A stretch of 28,273 bases of DNA, taken from positions 1 through 28,273 of the forward strand of contig DAOVTG010000004.1 in NCBI GenBank assembly GCA_030633185.1, in the 5' to 3' direction. Below the pieces are notes generated by a model, which worked only from the letters and a program-made list of their open reading frames with translations, was not told where the DNA came from and made no database searches. The position numbers and the translations under genes are program-made. Below are positions 15,647-23,663 of this stretch, piece after piece. This DNA is from Deltaproteobacteria bacterium. GTDB taxonomy: Bacteria > Desulfobacterota > Anaeroferrophillalia > Anaeroferrophillales > Tharpellaceae. Positions within the stretch are counted from its first letter, which is position 1, and each line of letters starts with the position of its first letter.

Positions 15647-15685
15647 CAGGTTATTTTCTTGTTTTAAAAACAAGAAAATAACCTG
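15647..15685 (-). promoter_or_regulatory. Perfect 39-bp palindrome between frr and the ferredoxin gene
   Basis: CAGGTTATTTTCTTGTTTT, one central base, then the exact reverse complement. This 19-bp stem with almost no loop has no following T tract, so it is not a textbook terminator. It begins 30 bases after the frr stop and ends 32 bases before the ferredoxin start. It could be an RNA processing or stability hairpin, or an operator for the ferredoxin gene. Confidence 0.75.
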
Positions 15686-15715
15686 ATAAAAACACTTACT
15701 TGCGGAGTTCCCGCG

Positions 15716-16285
15716 CTAGATTGACATTACTTCTTTTTCTTTCTCCACAATAACGGCATCAACCTTTTTGACAAAATCATCAGTCAGTTTCTGAATTTCA
15801 GCCTGGCCTTTTTTATTTTCGTCCTCAGTGACATCTTTATCTTTTTCCAAAGATTTGAGCATCTCGATACCATCTCGACGATTGGAACGTAACGAAATCT
15901 TACTGGTCTCGCCAATTTTTTTAACGACTTTAACCAACTCCTTACGGCGCTCTTCGGTGGGACGGGGAATCGCTAGGCGAATCTGTTTACCATCGTTGCC
16001 GGGATTGATGCCCAAATCTGATTTATTGATGGCTTTTTCAATAAGAGGGATTATAGTGTTGTCCCAAGGCTGTATCGAGATCAGGCGACTTTCCGGTATA
16101 GCCAGTGAAGCTACCTGATTTAAAGGTGTCATGGTACCAAAATAGTCAATTTTTATACCGTCCAGCAAGGATAGAGAAGCTCTGCCTGTACGAACCCGGC
16201 CCAAATCCCGCTTCAAAGCTTCTATCGCTTTCTGCATGCCTTCTTTACAGTCTTCGAGAACTTCAGTAACCATTTCCAGGCTCAT
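15716..16285 (-). CDS. frr: Ribosome recycling factor
   Basis: RRF splits post-termination ribosomes together with EF-G. The 189-residue protein shows typical family blocks: KRDLGRVRTGRASLSLLDGI (about 25-44), PLNQVASLAIPESR, ISIQPWD, and the C-terminal RRDGIEMLKSLEKDK and DDFVKKVD helices. The family's usual length is about 185 residues. AGAGGAG precedes the ATG. It follows pyrH by 3 bases in the conserved order rpsB-tsf-pyrH-frr. Confidence 0.96.
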   Translation of the reverse strand: MSLEMVTEVLEDCKEGMQKAIEALKRDLGRVRTGRASLSLLDGIKIDYFGTMTPLNQVASLAIPESRLISIQPWDNTIIPLIEKAINKSDLGINPGNDGKQIRLAIPRPTEERRKELVKVVKKIGETSKISLRSNRRDGIEMLKSLEKDKDVTEDENKKGQAEIQKLTDDFVKKVDAVIVEKEKEVMSI

Positions 16286-16288
16286 AGC

Positions 16289-17062
16289 TCACTCCTCTTT
16301 AACGGTGTTATGGAAAACTTTGCCTACATGCGTTCCGATATCATCACCACAGACCGCGCGTTTGATATTTCCCGGTTCAGTCAAGTTAAAGACAAGGATA
16401 GGCAGATTATTATCCATACAAACTGAGATTGCCGCCGCATCCATGACCTTCAGACCTCTCTGTAGAACATCCAGATAAGTGAGTTGATCAAAAAGACGGG
16501 CCTTAGGATTAGTAACCGGATCACTGTCATAGATACCATCAACTTTGGTGCCTTTAAGAATGATATCTGCTTGAATCTCCATCGCCCTTAAAGCTGCCGC
16601 CGTATCGGTTGAGAAAAAAGGGTTGCCGGTGCCAGCAACAAATATAACAATCCGACCTTTTTCAAGATGTCGTACGGCGCGACGACGAATATAGGGCTCG
16701 GCAACTTCATGCATCGAAATCGCTGTCATTACCCGAACCTTCACGCCAAGGCGTTCAATTGCATCCTGCAAGGCCAAACCGTTGATTACGGTGGCCAGCA
16801 TCCCCATATGATCCGCCGTCGAGCGATCCATGCCTTTGGCCGAAGCGGTTATGCCGCGGAAGATATTACCACCGCCGATGACAACTGCAATCTGTAAACC
16901 AAGCTTGTGAATCTCGACAATTTCTTCAGCGAAACCGGAGATCGCCAAAGGTTCGATACCATACTCGCCAGCCCCCATCAGGGCTTCGCCGGAAAGTTTC
17001 AGCAAAACCCGTTGAAAGACCGGTTTGGAGTTCATGGGAGTTCCAGAAGATAGTTCAGACAA
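16289..17062 (-). CDS. pyrH: UMP kinase
   Basis: PyrH phosphorylates UMP to UDP and is a hexameric amino-acid-kinase-fold enzyme. Signatures are RVLLKLSGEALMG near the N-terminus, VIGGGNIFRG (about 60-70), TADHMGMLATVINGLALQDA, and VAGTGNPFFSTDTAAALRA. The furthest-upstream start is a TTG with GAGGGAG at 8-base spacing, giving 257 residues. An in-frame ATG nine codons later has only a weak site, so I prefer the TTG, which is a less common choice. It lies between tsf and frr in the standard order. Confidence 0.95.
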   Translation of the reverse strand: MSELSSGTPMNSKPVFQRVLLKLSGEALMGAGEYGIEPLAISGFAEEIVEIHKLGLQIAVVIGGGNIFRGITASAKGMDRSTADHMGMLATVINGLALQDAIERLGVKVRVMTAISMHEVAEPYIRRRAVRHLEKGRIVIFVAGTGNPFFSTDTAAALRAMEIQADIILKGTKVDGIYDSDPVTNPKARLFDQLTYLDVLQRGLKVMDAAAISVCMDNNLPILVFNLTEPGNIKRAVCGDDIGTHVGKVFHNTVKEE

Positions 17063-17092
17063 TGATGAATCTCCCTCTTTACAGGTTGCGCA

Positions 17093-17743
17093 CTATTTAA
17101 GTTGGTCGGCCACTTCCTGGGCCAGATTGCAACTTCTTTTCTCAAGACCTTCGCCCATAACAAAGCGGGAATAGCGTCGGACACTAATATTTTCACCGGT
17201 TTTGGAGATCATCTGTTTAATGCAATCTTCGATGGAAAGGTCGGTATCCTTGACAAAAGCCTGTTCCATCAGACAATTTTCCTTGAAAAATTTTTCTATC
17301 TTACCGTCGATAATCTTGTCGACGATTTTTTCCGGCTTACCGCTATCTAAGGCCTGGGTTCGAAAAATACCGCGTTCAGTTTCAACAACATCGGCTGGCA
17401 TATCTTTGCGCCTTAAAACGACCGGCGCCGCCGCAGCAATATGCATGGCGATGTCTTTGACAAAATCGACAAAACCATCAGTTCTGGCAACAAAGTCGGT
17501 CTCACAATTAACCTCAATCATAACTCCAATTTTTCCACCGGCGTGAATATAGGAAGAGACCAACCCTTCCGAGGTTATGCGACCACCTTTCTTAGAGGCT
17601 GAAGCCAGCCCTTTTTCACGCAAAAAGACCAAAGCCTCTTCAAGGTTGCCATCTTTCTCTTTTAAAGCACCCTTACAATCCATAATTCCGGCACCGGTCT
17701 TCTCGCGAAGTTCCTTGACCATTGCCGCCGTAATTTGAGCCAT
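17093..17743 (-). CDS. tsf: Elongation factor Ts, short form
   Basis: EF-Ts exchanges GDP for GTP on EF-Tu. The 216-residue protein has the N-terminal UBA-like LREKTGAGIMDCKGALKE (about 11-28), the core NCETDFVARTDGFVDF (about 79-94), and a C-terminal part with KQMISKTGENISVRRYSRF. It is shorter than the roughly 283-residue E. coli protein and corresponds to the single-core short form common in other bacteria. GGAG precedes the ATG, and rpsB lies 32 bases upstream. Confidence 0.95.
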   Translation of the reverse strand: MAQITAAMVKELREKTGAGIMDCKGALKEKDGNLEEALVFLREKGLASASKKGGRITSEGLVSSYIHAGGKIGVMIEVNCETDFVARTDGFVDFVKDIAMHIAAAAPVVLRRKDMPADVVETERGIFRTQALDSGKPEKIVDKIIDGKIEKFFKENCLMEQAFVKDTDLSIEDCIKQMISKTGENISVRRYSRFVMGEGLEKRSCNLAQEVADQLK

Positions 17744-17775
17744 TATATAATCTCCAATTATTTTATTAACCTGAT

Positions 17776-18600
17776 CTAAGCTTCCGCTTTAGCCTCTTCC
17801 GGTTCAGGCTTTGTGTCAGTGCTTTCTTCCTCACCAACCCTTTCGACGATCGGCATCTTGCCCTCATCGACTATCACTTCGACATCCTCTTCTTCACGCG
17901 CCCGAAGCCGCTCATCACGCAAGGCCTTGCCTTCAATACAGGCCTCGGAAATACTGTTGCAAAAGAGTTTGATCGCCCGGATGGCATCGTCATTACCGGG
18001 AACCACATAGTCAACAGCGTCGGGATCGCAGTTGGTATCAACAATCGCGACTACCGGGATACCAAGTTTATTGGCTTCGGCCACGGCTATCGCCTCACGC
18101 CTGGTATCAATAACAAAGATACAGGCTGGAGCTTTCTTCATCTCTTTGACTCCACCCAGGTTCTTTTCAAGTTTTTCCCGCTTCTTCTCTAATTTAAGAA
18201 CCTCTTTTTTCGGCAATAATTCGTAGGTTCCGTCGGCTTTCATGGTCTCCAGCTTATGGAGCCGGTTAATACTTTTTTTGATGGTATTAAAGTTTGTCAT
18301 CATGCCGCCAAGCCAGCGGTTATTGACCCAGTACATACCACTATTTACGGCGGCTTCCTTGATGCTCTCCTGGGCCTGTTTTTTGGTCCCGACAAAAAGT
18401 ACATCTCCACCTTCAGCCACCGTATCGACGATGGTTTTGTAGGCTGTCCGATAGAGTTTGATGGTTTTCTGGAGATCGATAATGTAGATCCCGTTACGAG
18501 CCCCGAAAATATATTTTTTCATTTTGGGGTTCCAGCGTTTGGTCTGATGCCCGAAGTGAACCCCGGACTCCAGCAGTTGTCGCATTGTTACCATAGACAT
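17776..18600 (-). CDS. rpsB: 30S ribosomal protein S2
   Basis: S2 joins late in 30S assembly and is needed for S1 binding. The 274-residue protein begins MSMVTMRQLLESGVHFGHQT, followed by RWNPKMKKYIFGARNGIYII, RWLGGMMTNF and IPVVAIVDTNCDPD, all S2 hallmarks. The last 45 residues are an acidic tail (about 230-274) beyond the conserved core. AAGGAG precedes the ATG. It heads rpsB-tsf-pyrH-frr and is preceded by a 240-base leader with strong secondary structure that could support autoregulation. Confidence 0.97.
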   Translation of the reverse strand: MSMVTMRQLLESGVHFGHQTKRWNPKMKKYIFGARNGIYIIDLQKTIKLYRTAYKTIVDTVAEGGDVLFVGTKKQAQESIKEAAVNSGMYWVNNRWLGGMMTNFNTIKKSINRLHKLETMKADGTYELLPKKEVLKLEKKREKLEKNLGGVKEMKKAPACIFVIDTRREAIAVAEANKLGIPVVAIVDTNCDPDAVDYVVPGNDDAIRAIKLFCNSISEACIEGKALRDERLRAREEEDVEVIVDEGKMPIVERVGEEESTDTKPEPEEAKAEA

Positions 18601-18653
18601 GCTTGTTTCTCCTTCATAAAAGATGTTGGTTTAACCTCCGTTTTCTCCTGACA

Positions 18654-18738
18654 GATACCAACCGGACCACCCGGCACCACGGTACCCTCCTCTTGACTTA
18701 AGACTTTCAACCTAGGTTTGCGACCCGGTTAAAGTCTT
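18654..18738 (-). promoter_or_regulatory. Structured rpsB leader (two hairpins)
   Basis: In the rpsB direction, AAGACTTTAACC pairs with GGTTGAAAGTCTT (18700-18738; 12 pairs with one bulge). A GC-rich fold follows, GGTACC...GGTATC enclosing CCGG...CCGG (18654-18686), about 55-85 bases before the start codon. S2 commonly represses its own operon through the leader; that this leader does so is inference. I could not place a convincing promoter. Confidence 0.5.
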
Positions 18739-18787
18739 TACCAAGTAAAGAAAACGTGTGTATTTGAACGCGGCCTAGTTACCACAA

Positions 18788-18832
18788 GGAAGCTTACTTT
18801 GCAAGAGGAAAAGAGTCCTCTTCTATGCTTCC
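18788..18832 (-). terminator. Compound hairpin after ribF
   Basis: An outer stem GGAAGC/GCTTCC encloses an inner stem AAGAGGA/TCCTCTT, just after the ribF stop and before the rpsB leader. There is no T tract, so it may be a weak terminator, a processing site or part of the rpsB leader. Confidence 0.4.
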
Positions 18833-18840
18833 ACCGCTGC

Positions 18841-19767
18841 TTAATGGATTCTTAACAAATCACGGGCCTGATTAACATCAGCTGCTATCAACCGACGTAA
18901 CTCCTCGATCCCGGAACAGTTTTTTTCGCTGCGCAGATGTTTGACAAAAATAATTTTTAATTCCTGCCCGTAGAGATCTTGATCAAAATCAAGGATATGA
19001 GCCTCAACCGTCAGGCCGGTATCAGCAAACGTCGGATTGTAACCGATGTTGACGACCCCCATATAGCGTTCACCCTGATATTCAACCCAGACCGCATAGA
19101 CACCCTCTTTGGGGTAGAGTTCAATCTCTGAAACCAGGTTGGCGGTCGGAAAACCGAGCCCCCGGCCCCGCCCTTTACCTCGGCCTACCCGACCTACTAT
19201 GGCACACGGCCGGCCCAAAAAACGAGAAGCCCGTTCAATTTCACCCTGCATAATTGCTTCTCGAACCTTGGTGCTGCTAACCAGTTCTCCATCGAGCAGA
19301 TAGGGCGGTGCCACCACCACTTCAAAACCCCAATCTCGACCCAACTCCTGCAGCATGGAGAGCGAACCTTTACGATTACGGCCAAAGGTGTAGTTGTCGC
19401 CAACCACCACCCGGGCGGCGCCAAGATGTTGAACCAAAACCTTTTCAACAAAATCATGGGCCGTAAGGTTGGCAAACTGGTGATCGAAAGGAGCGATCAC
19501 CAGGTTGTCGATACCGCAAGTTGCAATCAGATCAGCTTTTCGTTCGTAAGAAGTGATTAAAAAGACCCGGCGTTCAGGAAAGAGCAATTTTAAGGGGTGC
19601 GGACGAAAGGTTAAAGCTGTAGCCTGCAGGCCCAAATCTCGGGCTTTGGCAAGCGCTAAAGCCAAAAGAGAACGGTGTCCAAGATGGACACCGTCAAAGT
19701 TGCCGATTGCAACCACCTGACTGTGAGGTGGAAAGCAATGTTTGCGAAAATTATTATACAGCTGCAC
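18841..19767 (-). CDS. ribF: Bifunctional riboflavin kinase/FAD synthetase
   Basis: RibF makes FMN from riboflavin and then FAD. The 308-residue protein has an N-terminal nucleotidyltransferase domain (GNFDGVHLGHRSLL at about 22-35, then VVVGDNYTFGRNRKGS and SSTKVREAI) and a C-terminal flavokinase domain (about 183-305) with GRGRGLGFPTANL. Both domains are complete. It has a GTG start 11 bases after the hflC stop with no clear ribosome binding site, suggesting dependence on upstream translation. Grouped with hflK-hflC rather than its frequent neighbours ileS or lspA. Confidence 0.95.
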   Translation of the reverse strand: MQLYNNFRKHCFPPHSQVVAIGNFDGVHLGHRSLLALALAKARDLGLQATALTFRPHPLKLLFPERRVFLITSYERKADLIATCGIDNLVIAPFDHQFANLTAHDFVEKVLVQHLGAARVVVGDNYTFGRNRKGSLSMLQELGRDWGFEVVVAPPYLLDGELVSSTKVREAIMQGEIERASRFLGRPCAIVGRVGRGKGRGRGLGFPTANLVSEIELYPKEGVYAVWVEYQGERYMGVVNIGYNPTFADTGLTVEAHILDFDQDLYGQELKIIFVKHLRSEKNCSGIEELRRLIAADVNQARDLLRIH

Positions 19768-19778
19768 GGTTATTATAA

Positions 19779-20624
19779 TTATTTAAAATATTGTAGAAAT
19801 TCACCATCCCTATCCATAACCACGGTGGCCCGGTTGCCTAACGATTTGCTATAGGCCTGCAGAGAACGATAAAAAGCATAGAAATCGGGATCCTGACCAA
19901 AAGCATCGGCCGAGATTTTAATCGCCGTCTGCTCCCCTTCCCCTCTGGCCGTTTCAGCTTTCTTGTAGGCTTCGGAGAGGATAATCGTACGCTCTTTGTC
20001 GGCACGGGAGCGAATTTTCATAGCTTTCTCCTCTCCTTCCGAACGATAACGTTTGGCTTGACGCTGACGTTCAGCCTGCATCCGGGTAAAAACATGTTTT
20101 TCATTCTCACGCGGCAGATCGGCGGCTTTAATTCGGACATCAAGCACCTCAATACCATAGGCTGCTGCCGCTTCATTACTCTGAACGGTTACCGTATGCA
20201 TAATCTCTTCACGTACTTTGGAGACGATATCAATCAGGGTCTCCTTACCCAACTCAACTCGAAGTTGAGAATAGATAATATCATCGAGGCGTGACTGAGC
20301 CCCGGCTTCCGAGCGTACAGACTGGTAAAATTTCAGGGGGTCGATAATTCTCCATTTTGAGTAGTTGTCGATAACCAGATTTTTCTTGTCACTGGTGATG
20401 ATCTCAGCCGGGGCCGCATCATAATGGAGCAGCCGACGGTCAAAATAGCTCACCTGTTGCAGGAAAGGAATCTTGAAATTCAAACCCGGTTCCTTAATCA
20501 CCTTAACCGGCTTACCAAGTTGAAGAACCATCGCCTGCTGGGTTTGATCAACAATAAAAAGCCCATTGTAGATAAAAATCGCCACGATTACCAATACAAC
20601 CAATCCTGATTTGGCTATGTTCAT
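19779..20624 (-). CDS. hflC: FtsH-modulating membrane protein HflC
   Basis: HflC is a membrane-anchored SPFH protein that with HflK forms a cage around the FtsH protease. The 281-residue protein has an N-terminal membrane segment (about 5-24), VDQTQQAMVLQLGKPVKV, GLNFKIPFLQQVSYFDRRLL, and the HflC-type C-terminal part with EGEEKAMKIRSRADKE and DPDFYAFYRSLQAY. Its ATG overlaps the hflK stop by four bases (ATGA), indicating coupled translation. Assignment to HflC rather than another SPFH protein rests on this order and on the conserved FYRSL region. Confidence 0.94.
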   Translation of the reverse strand: MNIAKSGLVVLVIVAIFIYNGLFIVDQTQQAMVLQLGKPVKVIKEPGLNFKIPFLQQVSYFDRRLLHYDAAPAEIITSDKKNLVIDNYSKWRIIDPLKFYQSVRSEAGAQSRLDDIIYSQLRVELGKETLIDIVSKVREEIMHTVTVQSNEAAAAYGIEVLDVRIKAADLPRENEKHVFTRMQAERQRQAKRYRSEGEEKAMKIRSRADKERTIILSEAYKKAETARGEGEQTAIKISADAFGQDPDFYAFYRSLQAYSKSLGNRATVVMDRDGEFLQYFK

Positions 20625-21724
20625 TGTCCAATCCTCCCGACCTGAGATTGCGACCCGGTCAAGGCCGACTGATTTGTACTGCGATTAAAATTTTGCGGAC
20701 GGGCATCCAACGGCAGTAATGGTAATAAGGAACGATTCACTTTAGGATCAATGATGATCTTGTCAATGCCGCTTAAGACCTCTTCCATCATCTCCAGCTG
20801 CATTCTTTTACGGGTGATCTGCGGGGCCTGTTTATAGGCGGCAAAGTTGGCCAGAAAACGTCGCGCTTCACCCGTTGCCCGGTTGACCAGTTCCGCCTTG
20901 TAGGCCTCGGCCTGATTGGTCATTTGGGTTGCCTTACCATGGGCCTTGGGCAGAATTTCGTTACTGTAGCCCTCGGCTTCATTAATCATGCGGATTTTAT
21001 TCTCTTTGGCGCTGGCGACATCCTGAAACGATTGAATCACCTGCTTAGGTGGATGCACATCCTGAAGCTGGACGGCGACAATACTGACACCGGCCTTATA
21101 GCTGTCGAGAATCTCCTGCAAACGCCCCTCGCAATCTTGCTGAATCTTATTTTTACCGGTGGTCAGAACTATGTCGATGTCATTTTTCCCGATCACCTCA
21201 CGCATCGCCGCTTCGGTCGCCACCCGCACGGTTTCGGTCTGGTTATTGATGTTAAAAAGGTAAGCAATCGGATCACTGATACGATACTGGACGATAAACT
21301 GGGCATTGACGATATTTTCATCACCGGTCAGCATCATCGATTCACGAGGTACCAACTGATATCGAGCCGGTGAACCGGTAGAGATTGTCCGAAAGCCGAT
21401 CTCTAAACGTTTTACCTGGGTAACTTTGGGTTTTAAAACCGTTTCTATCGGTTTCGGTATGTGCCAGTGCGGTCCCGATTCAGTCGTATAGACGGCTTCA
21501 CCGAAACGTTTAACAACGCCAAGCTCATCCGGCGCAACGATGTAAAAACCGGTTGCCAGCCAGCCCACCAGCAGAATCACAATCAACAGCAGCGGCCCAC
21601 CCGGCAGACCGCCGGAGAGCCCTTTTTCAGCTCGATTAAAGACCTTTTTGATAACATCTTCAATGTCGGTAGGTGGTTTATTGCCGCCATTGTCATTATC
21701 GTCACCATTATATTCCCAGGGCAT
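20621..21724 (-). CDS. hflK: FtsH-modulating membrane protein HflK
   Basis: HflK is the partner of HflC. The 367-residue protein has the HflK-type glycine- and asparagine-rich cytoplasmic start (MPWEYNGDDNDNGG), a membrane helix (about 46-63), then VAPDELGVVKRFGEAV, GPHWHIPKPIE, LTGDENIVNAQFIVQYRI and a helical C-terminal region with EAYKAELVNRATGEARRF. The DENIV block and the N-terminal tail distinguish HflK from HflC. It starts an hflK-hflC-ribF run, 87 bases after the lolA stop. Confidence 0.94.
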   Translation of the reverse strand: MPWEYNGDDNDNGGNKPPTDIEDVIKKVFNRAEKGLSGGLPGGPLLLIVILLVGWLATGFYIVAPDELGVVKRFGEAVYTTESGPHWHIPKPIETVLKPKVTQVKRLEIGFRTISTGSPARYQLVPRESMMLTGDENIVNAQFIVQYRISDPIAYLFNINNQTETVRVATEAAMREVIGKNDIDIVLTTGKNKIQQDCEGRLQEILDSYKAGVSIVAVQLQDVHPPKQVIQSFQDVASAKENKIRMINEAEGYSNEILPKAHGKATQMTNQAEAYKAELVNRATGEARRFLANFAAYKQAPQITRKRMQLEMMEEVLSGIDKIIIDPKVNRSLLPLLPLDARPQNFNRSTNQSALTGSQSQVGRIGQ

Positions 21725-21811
21725 TTTTTCTCCTTAAATAAAAAAGATTATTGTACTTGTAAAGAATCAATTAAGCAACTAACCAAACAAAAGTCAACCT
21801 GTGATTATCAG

Positions 21812-22597
21812 CTATTGTCCTAAAGGCATAATATCACAGCCGGCGGGCAAAATAAAAGTAAAATGAGAGAGCGGCAAAGCCGGGTCGGGGCCACTCTTCC
21901 ATTTGTACGTAATAACAATGTTATTAGCAAAAAGATCAACCATCCGGGTCTCAATAAGGGCCAGAGATGATTCTGAAAAAATCATTTCGAGACTCTGAAA
22001 CGGGGGTGTCTGGTCGTCTGCCAATGGAGTGAGCGCGACTGCAATCTGCTGGTTATCCTTGCTAACGACAAGATTGAAGCCTTTGAGCTGCTCTTTAAGT
22101 TCGGAAAGCAGATTGATGATAATCCGGGCTTCCCTGATATCTTTAACCGAGCCGGTCATAACCTGATTTAAATCGGGGGTGTGGTACCAGAGGGTTCGGC
22201 CATCCGAGACTAGAACCTGCTTTTCCGGCATTTGATACTCCCAGCGCATTTTATCCGGCCCCTGAATCCAGATCAACCCCATACTTAAAATGGTTTCATT
22301 GGTGTCAGTATAGGTTGTCTGTTGGGTAAAACGACCAGTGAAGGCCTGCTCTTTGCGATATTGCTGCCGAATTTTGGCCAGAATCTTTTCCGTATCGATC
22401 TTCTCTTCCGCCTTAACAGCTTCAATTTTTGCCGGTACCGCTGTTTTTGCATCGAGCAAACTGTTTTTCTCCACAGGCTCAGCCATAACGCTTGAAACCA
22501 AGAGCAAAGAACCCAACCCAATCACAAAGAAAGAGGGCCGAAAAATTGATCTGCAAAAACTTTTAATAAATTTATTTTTGGTCATCATCTTATTCAT
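21812..22597 (-). CDS. lolA: Outer-membrane lipoprotein carrier protein LolA
   Basis: LolA carries lipoproteins across the periplasm from LolCDE to the outer membrane. The 261-residue precursor has a basic N-terminus and a hydrophobic segment (about 21-38) ending SSVMA, a likely signal peptidase site near residue 39. A polar linker follows (about 40-67), then the LolA domain with FTGRFTQQTTYTD, GLIWIQGPDKMRWEYQ and SDGRTLWYHTPDLNQV. The linker makes it longer than E. coli LolA (about 200 residues). AAAGGT lies before the ATG. Its presence supports a Gram-negative envelope, in line with LapB. Confidence 0.9.
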   Translation of the reverse strand: MNKMMTKNKFIKSFCRSIFRPSFFVIGLGSLLLVSSVMAEPVEKNSLLDAKTAVPAKIEAVKAEEKIDTEKILAKIRQQYRKEQAFTGRFTQQTTYTDTNETILSMGLIWIQGPDKMRWEYQMPEKQVLVSDGRTLWYHTPDLNQVMTGSVKDIREARIIINLLSELKEQLKGFNLVVSKDNQQIAVALTPLADDQTPPFQSLEMIFSESSLALIETRMVDLFANNIVITYKWKSGPDPALPLSHFTFILPAGCDIMPLGQ

Positions 22598-22674
22598 AAA
22601 TATACCTTTAATTTATAAGTTAAATTACAGCGGATAGCGGCGAACATTGCTTTGCCCTCTTTGACTGGGGACAC

Positions 22675-22782
22675 ACCCCAAGAGTACTTCCTCGCTTCGC
22701 TCACAGCGCAGTTCAGCCCGGCTCGGGCTAAAGCCCTGTCTGGAGGTTGCGCCCGAACGAAGCGAGGAAGTGCCCTTGGGGT
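22675..22782 (-). repeat. Family C nested inverted pair between tatD and lolA
   Basis: The arms at 22675-22699 and 22758-22782 (CGAAGCGAGGAAGT then CCCTTGGGGT) are reverse complements with two differences, both allowing G-U pairing. They enclose a second GC-rich fold with AGCCCG/CGGGCT. These arms share CCCCAAGGGCACTTCC with the inserts in A2 and A3 but extend into a different sequence, CTCGCTTCG. Confidence 0.8.
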
Positions 22783-22784
22783 AT

Positions 22785-22868
22785 CCGGCGCGAGACCATA
22801 CATATAGTATGTCGAGTGCCTGAAAAACCACAACAGCGCAGTAGATCGGACTTTTTACGACGCCATCA
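22785..22868 (-). repeat. Family A palindromic repeat, copy A5 (one arm missing)
   Basis: Read with the tatD-family gene, it starts TGATGGCGTCGTAAAAAGTC 9 bases after that gene's stop and runs past the centre to CTCGCGCCGG. There the second arm is replaced by family C sequence. The same half-element in the same orientation follows the other four genes. Confidence 0.85.
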
Positions 22869-22877
22869 TCTGAACAG

Positions 22878-23645
22878 TTACAAATTAAATACCCTTGCAC
22901 TATTAGCACTGGTTACCTTGGCAACTTCTTCAGGATCAAGTTTACGCAATTTAGCTATCGCCTCGGCAACATACTTGACATAGGCTGGCTCATTACGTTT
23001 TCCGCGATAGGGAACCGGGGTTAAAAAAGGAGCATCCGTCTCAATTAAAAGATCATCAAGACTCAACTTCTCGGCAACCTCCCTCTGGACATAACTTTTC
23101 GGAAAAGTTATGGTTCCCGGCAGAGAGATGACAAATCCTAAATCGACAAAACGCTTGGCCCATTCATAGTCAGCCGAAAAACAGTGAATAACGCCACCAT
23201 TCCGATACCCCTCTTCGGAACGGATGATATCATAAACTTCCCTATGAGCATCCCGGTCATGAATAACCACCGGCAGGCTCAACTCTCCGGCCAGATTCAA
23301 CTGCCGGGCAAATTCACGCCTCTGTACCGGTTTGGGTGAATGATCACGAAAAAAATCGAGACCGATCTCCCCATAGGCCACGACTTTGGAATCGGCCGCC
23401 AACGCCTTAAACCGTCCATAACCCGCCTCATCCGCATTTTTGCTGTCATGAGGGTGAATGCCGATCGTTGCATAAACACTCGGATATTGATGTGCCAGTT
23501 CAATAGCTCTGATTGAATCAGCCATATTGGTGCCGATAACAATCATCTTTTCAACCCCTGCAGCATGAGCTCGCTCAACCGCAGCCCCGATATCATCGTT
23601 AAAGGCACTTAGATTTAAGTGACAATGTGAATCAATTAATTGCAT
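22878..23645 (-). CDS. TatD family metal-dependent hydrolase
   Basis: The 255-residue TIM-barrel protein has the TatD motifs IDSHCHLNL (HxH metal ligands, about 5-9), TIGIHPHD, YGEIGLDFFRDHSP (metal-bridging glutamate), LPVVIHDRDAH, HCFSADYEWA and ETDAPFLTP (final aspartate ligand). Family members are metal-dependent nucleases or deacylases. The best match is the YcfH/TatD-like branch found next to many housekeeping genes. It is not part of the tat operon despite the name. AAAGGT precedes the ATG, and lolA follows after a 280-base gap filled with A- and C-family repeats. Confidence 0.93.
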   Translation of the reverse strand: MQLIDSHCHLNLSAFNDDIGAAVERAHAAGVEKMIVIGTNMADSIRAIELAHQYPSVYATIGIHPHDSKNADEAGYGRFKALAADSKVVAYGEIGLDFFRDHSPKPVQRREFARQLNLAGELSLPVVIHDRDAHREVYDIIRSEEGYRNGGVIHCFSADYEWAKRFVDLGFVISLPGTITFPKSYVQREVAEKLSLDDLLIETDAPFLTPVPYRGKRNEPAYVKYVAEAIAKLRKLDPEEVAKVTSANSARVFNL

Positions 23646-23663
23646 ATTTATTTACCTTTCTTA

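Noticed and set aside
18776..18804. Possible sigma-70 promoter for rpsB (TTGCAA, 17 bases, TAACTA on the minus strand)
   Set aside because: The -10 box matches the consensus poorly and overlaps a hairpin; too weak to annotate.
20924..21373. 149-codon open frame opposite hflK
   Set aside because: Antisense to a conserved gene; no motifs.
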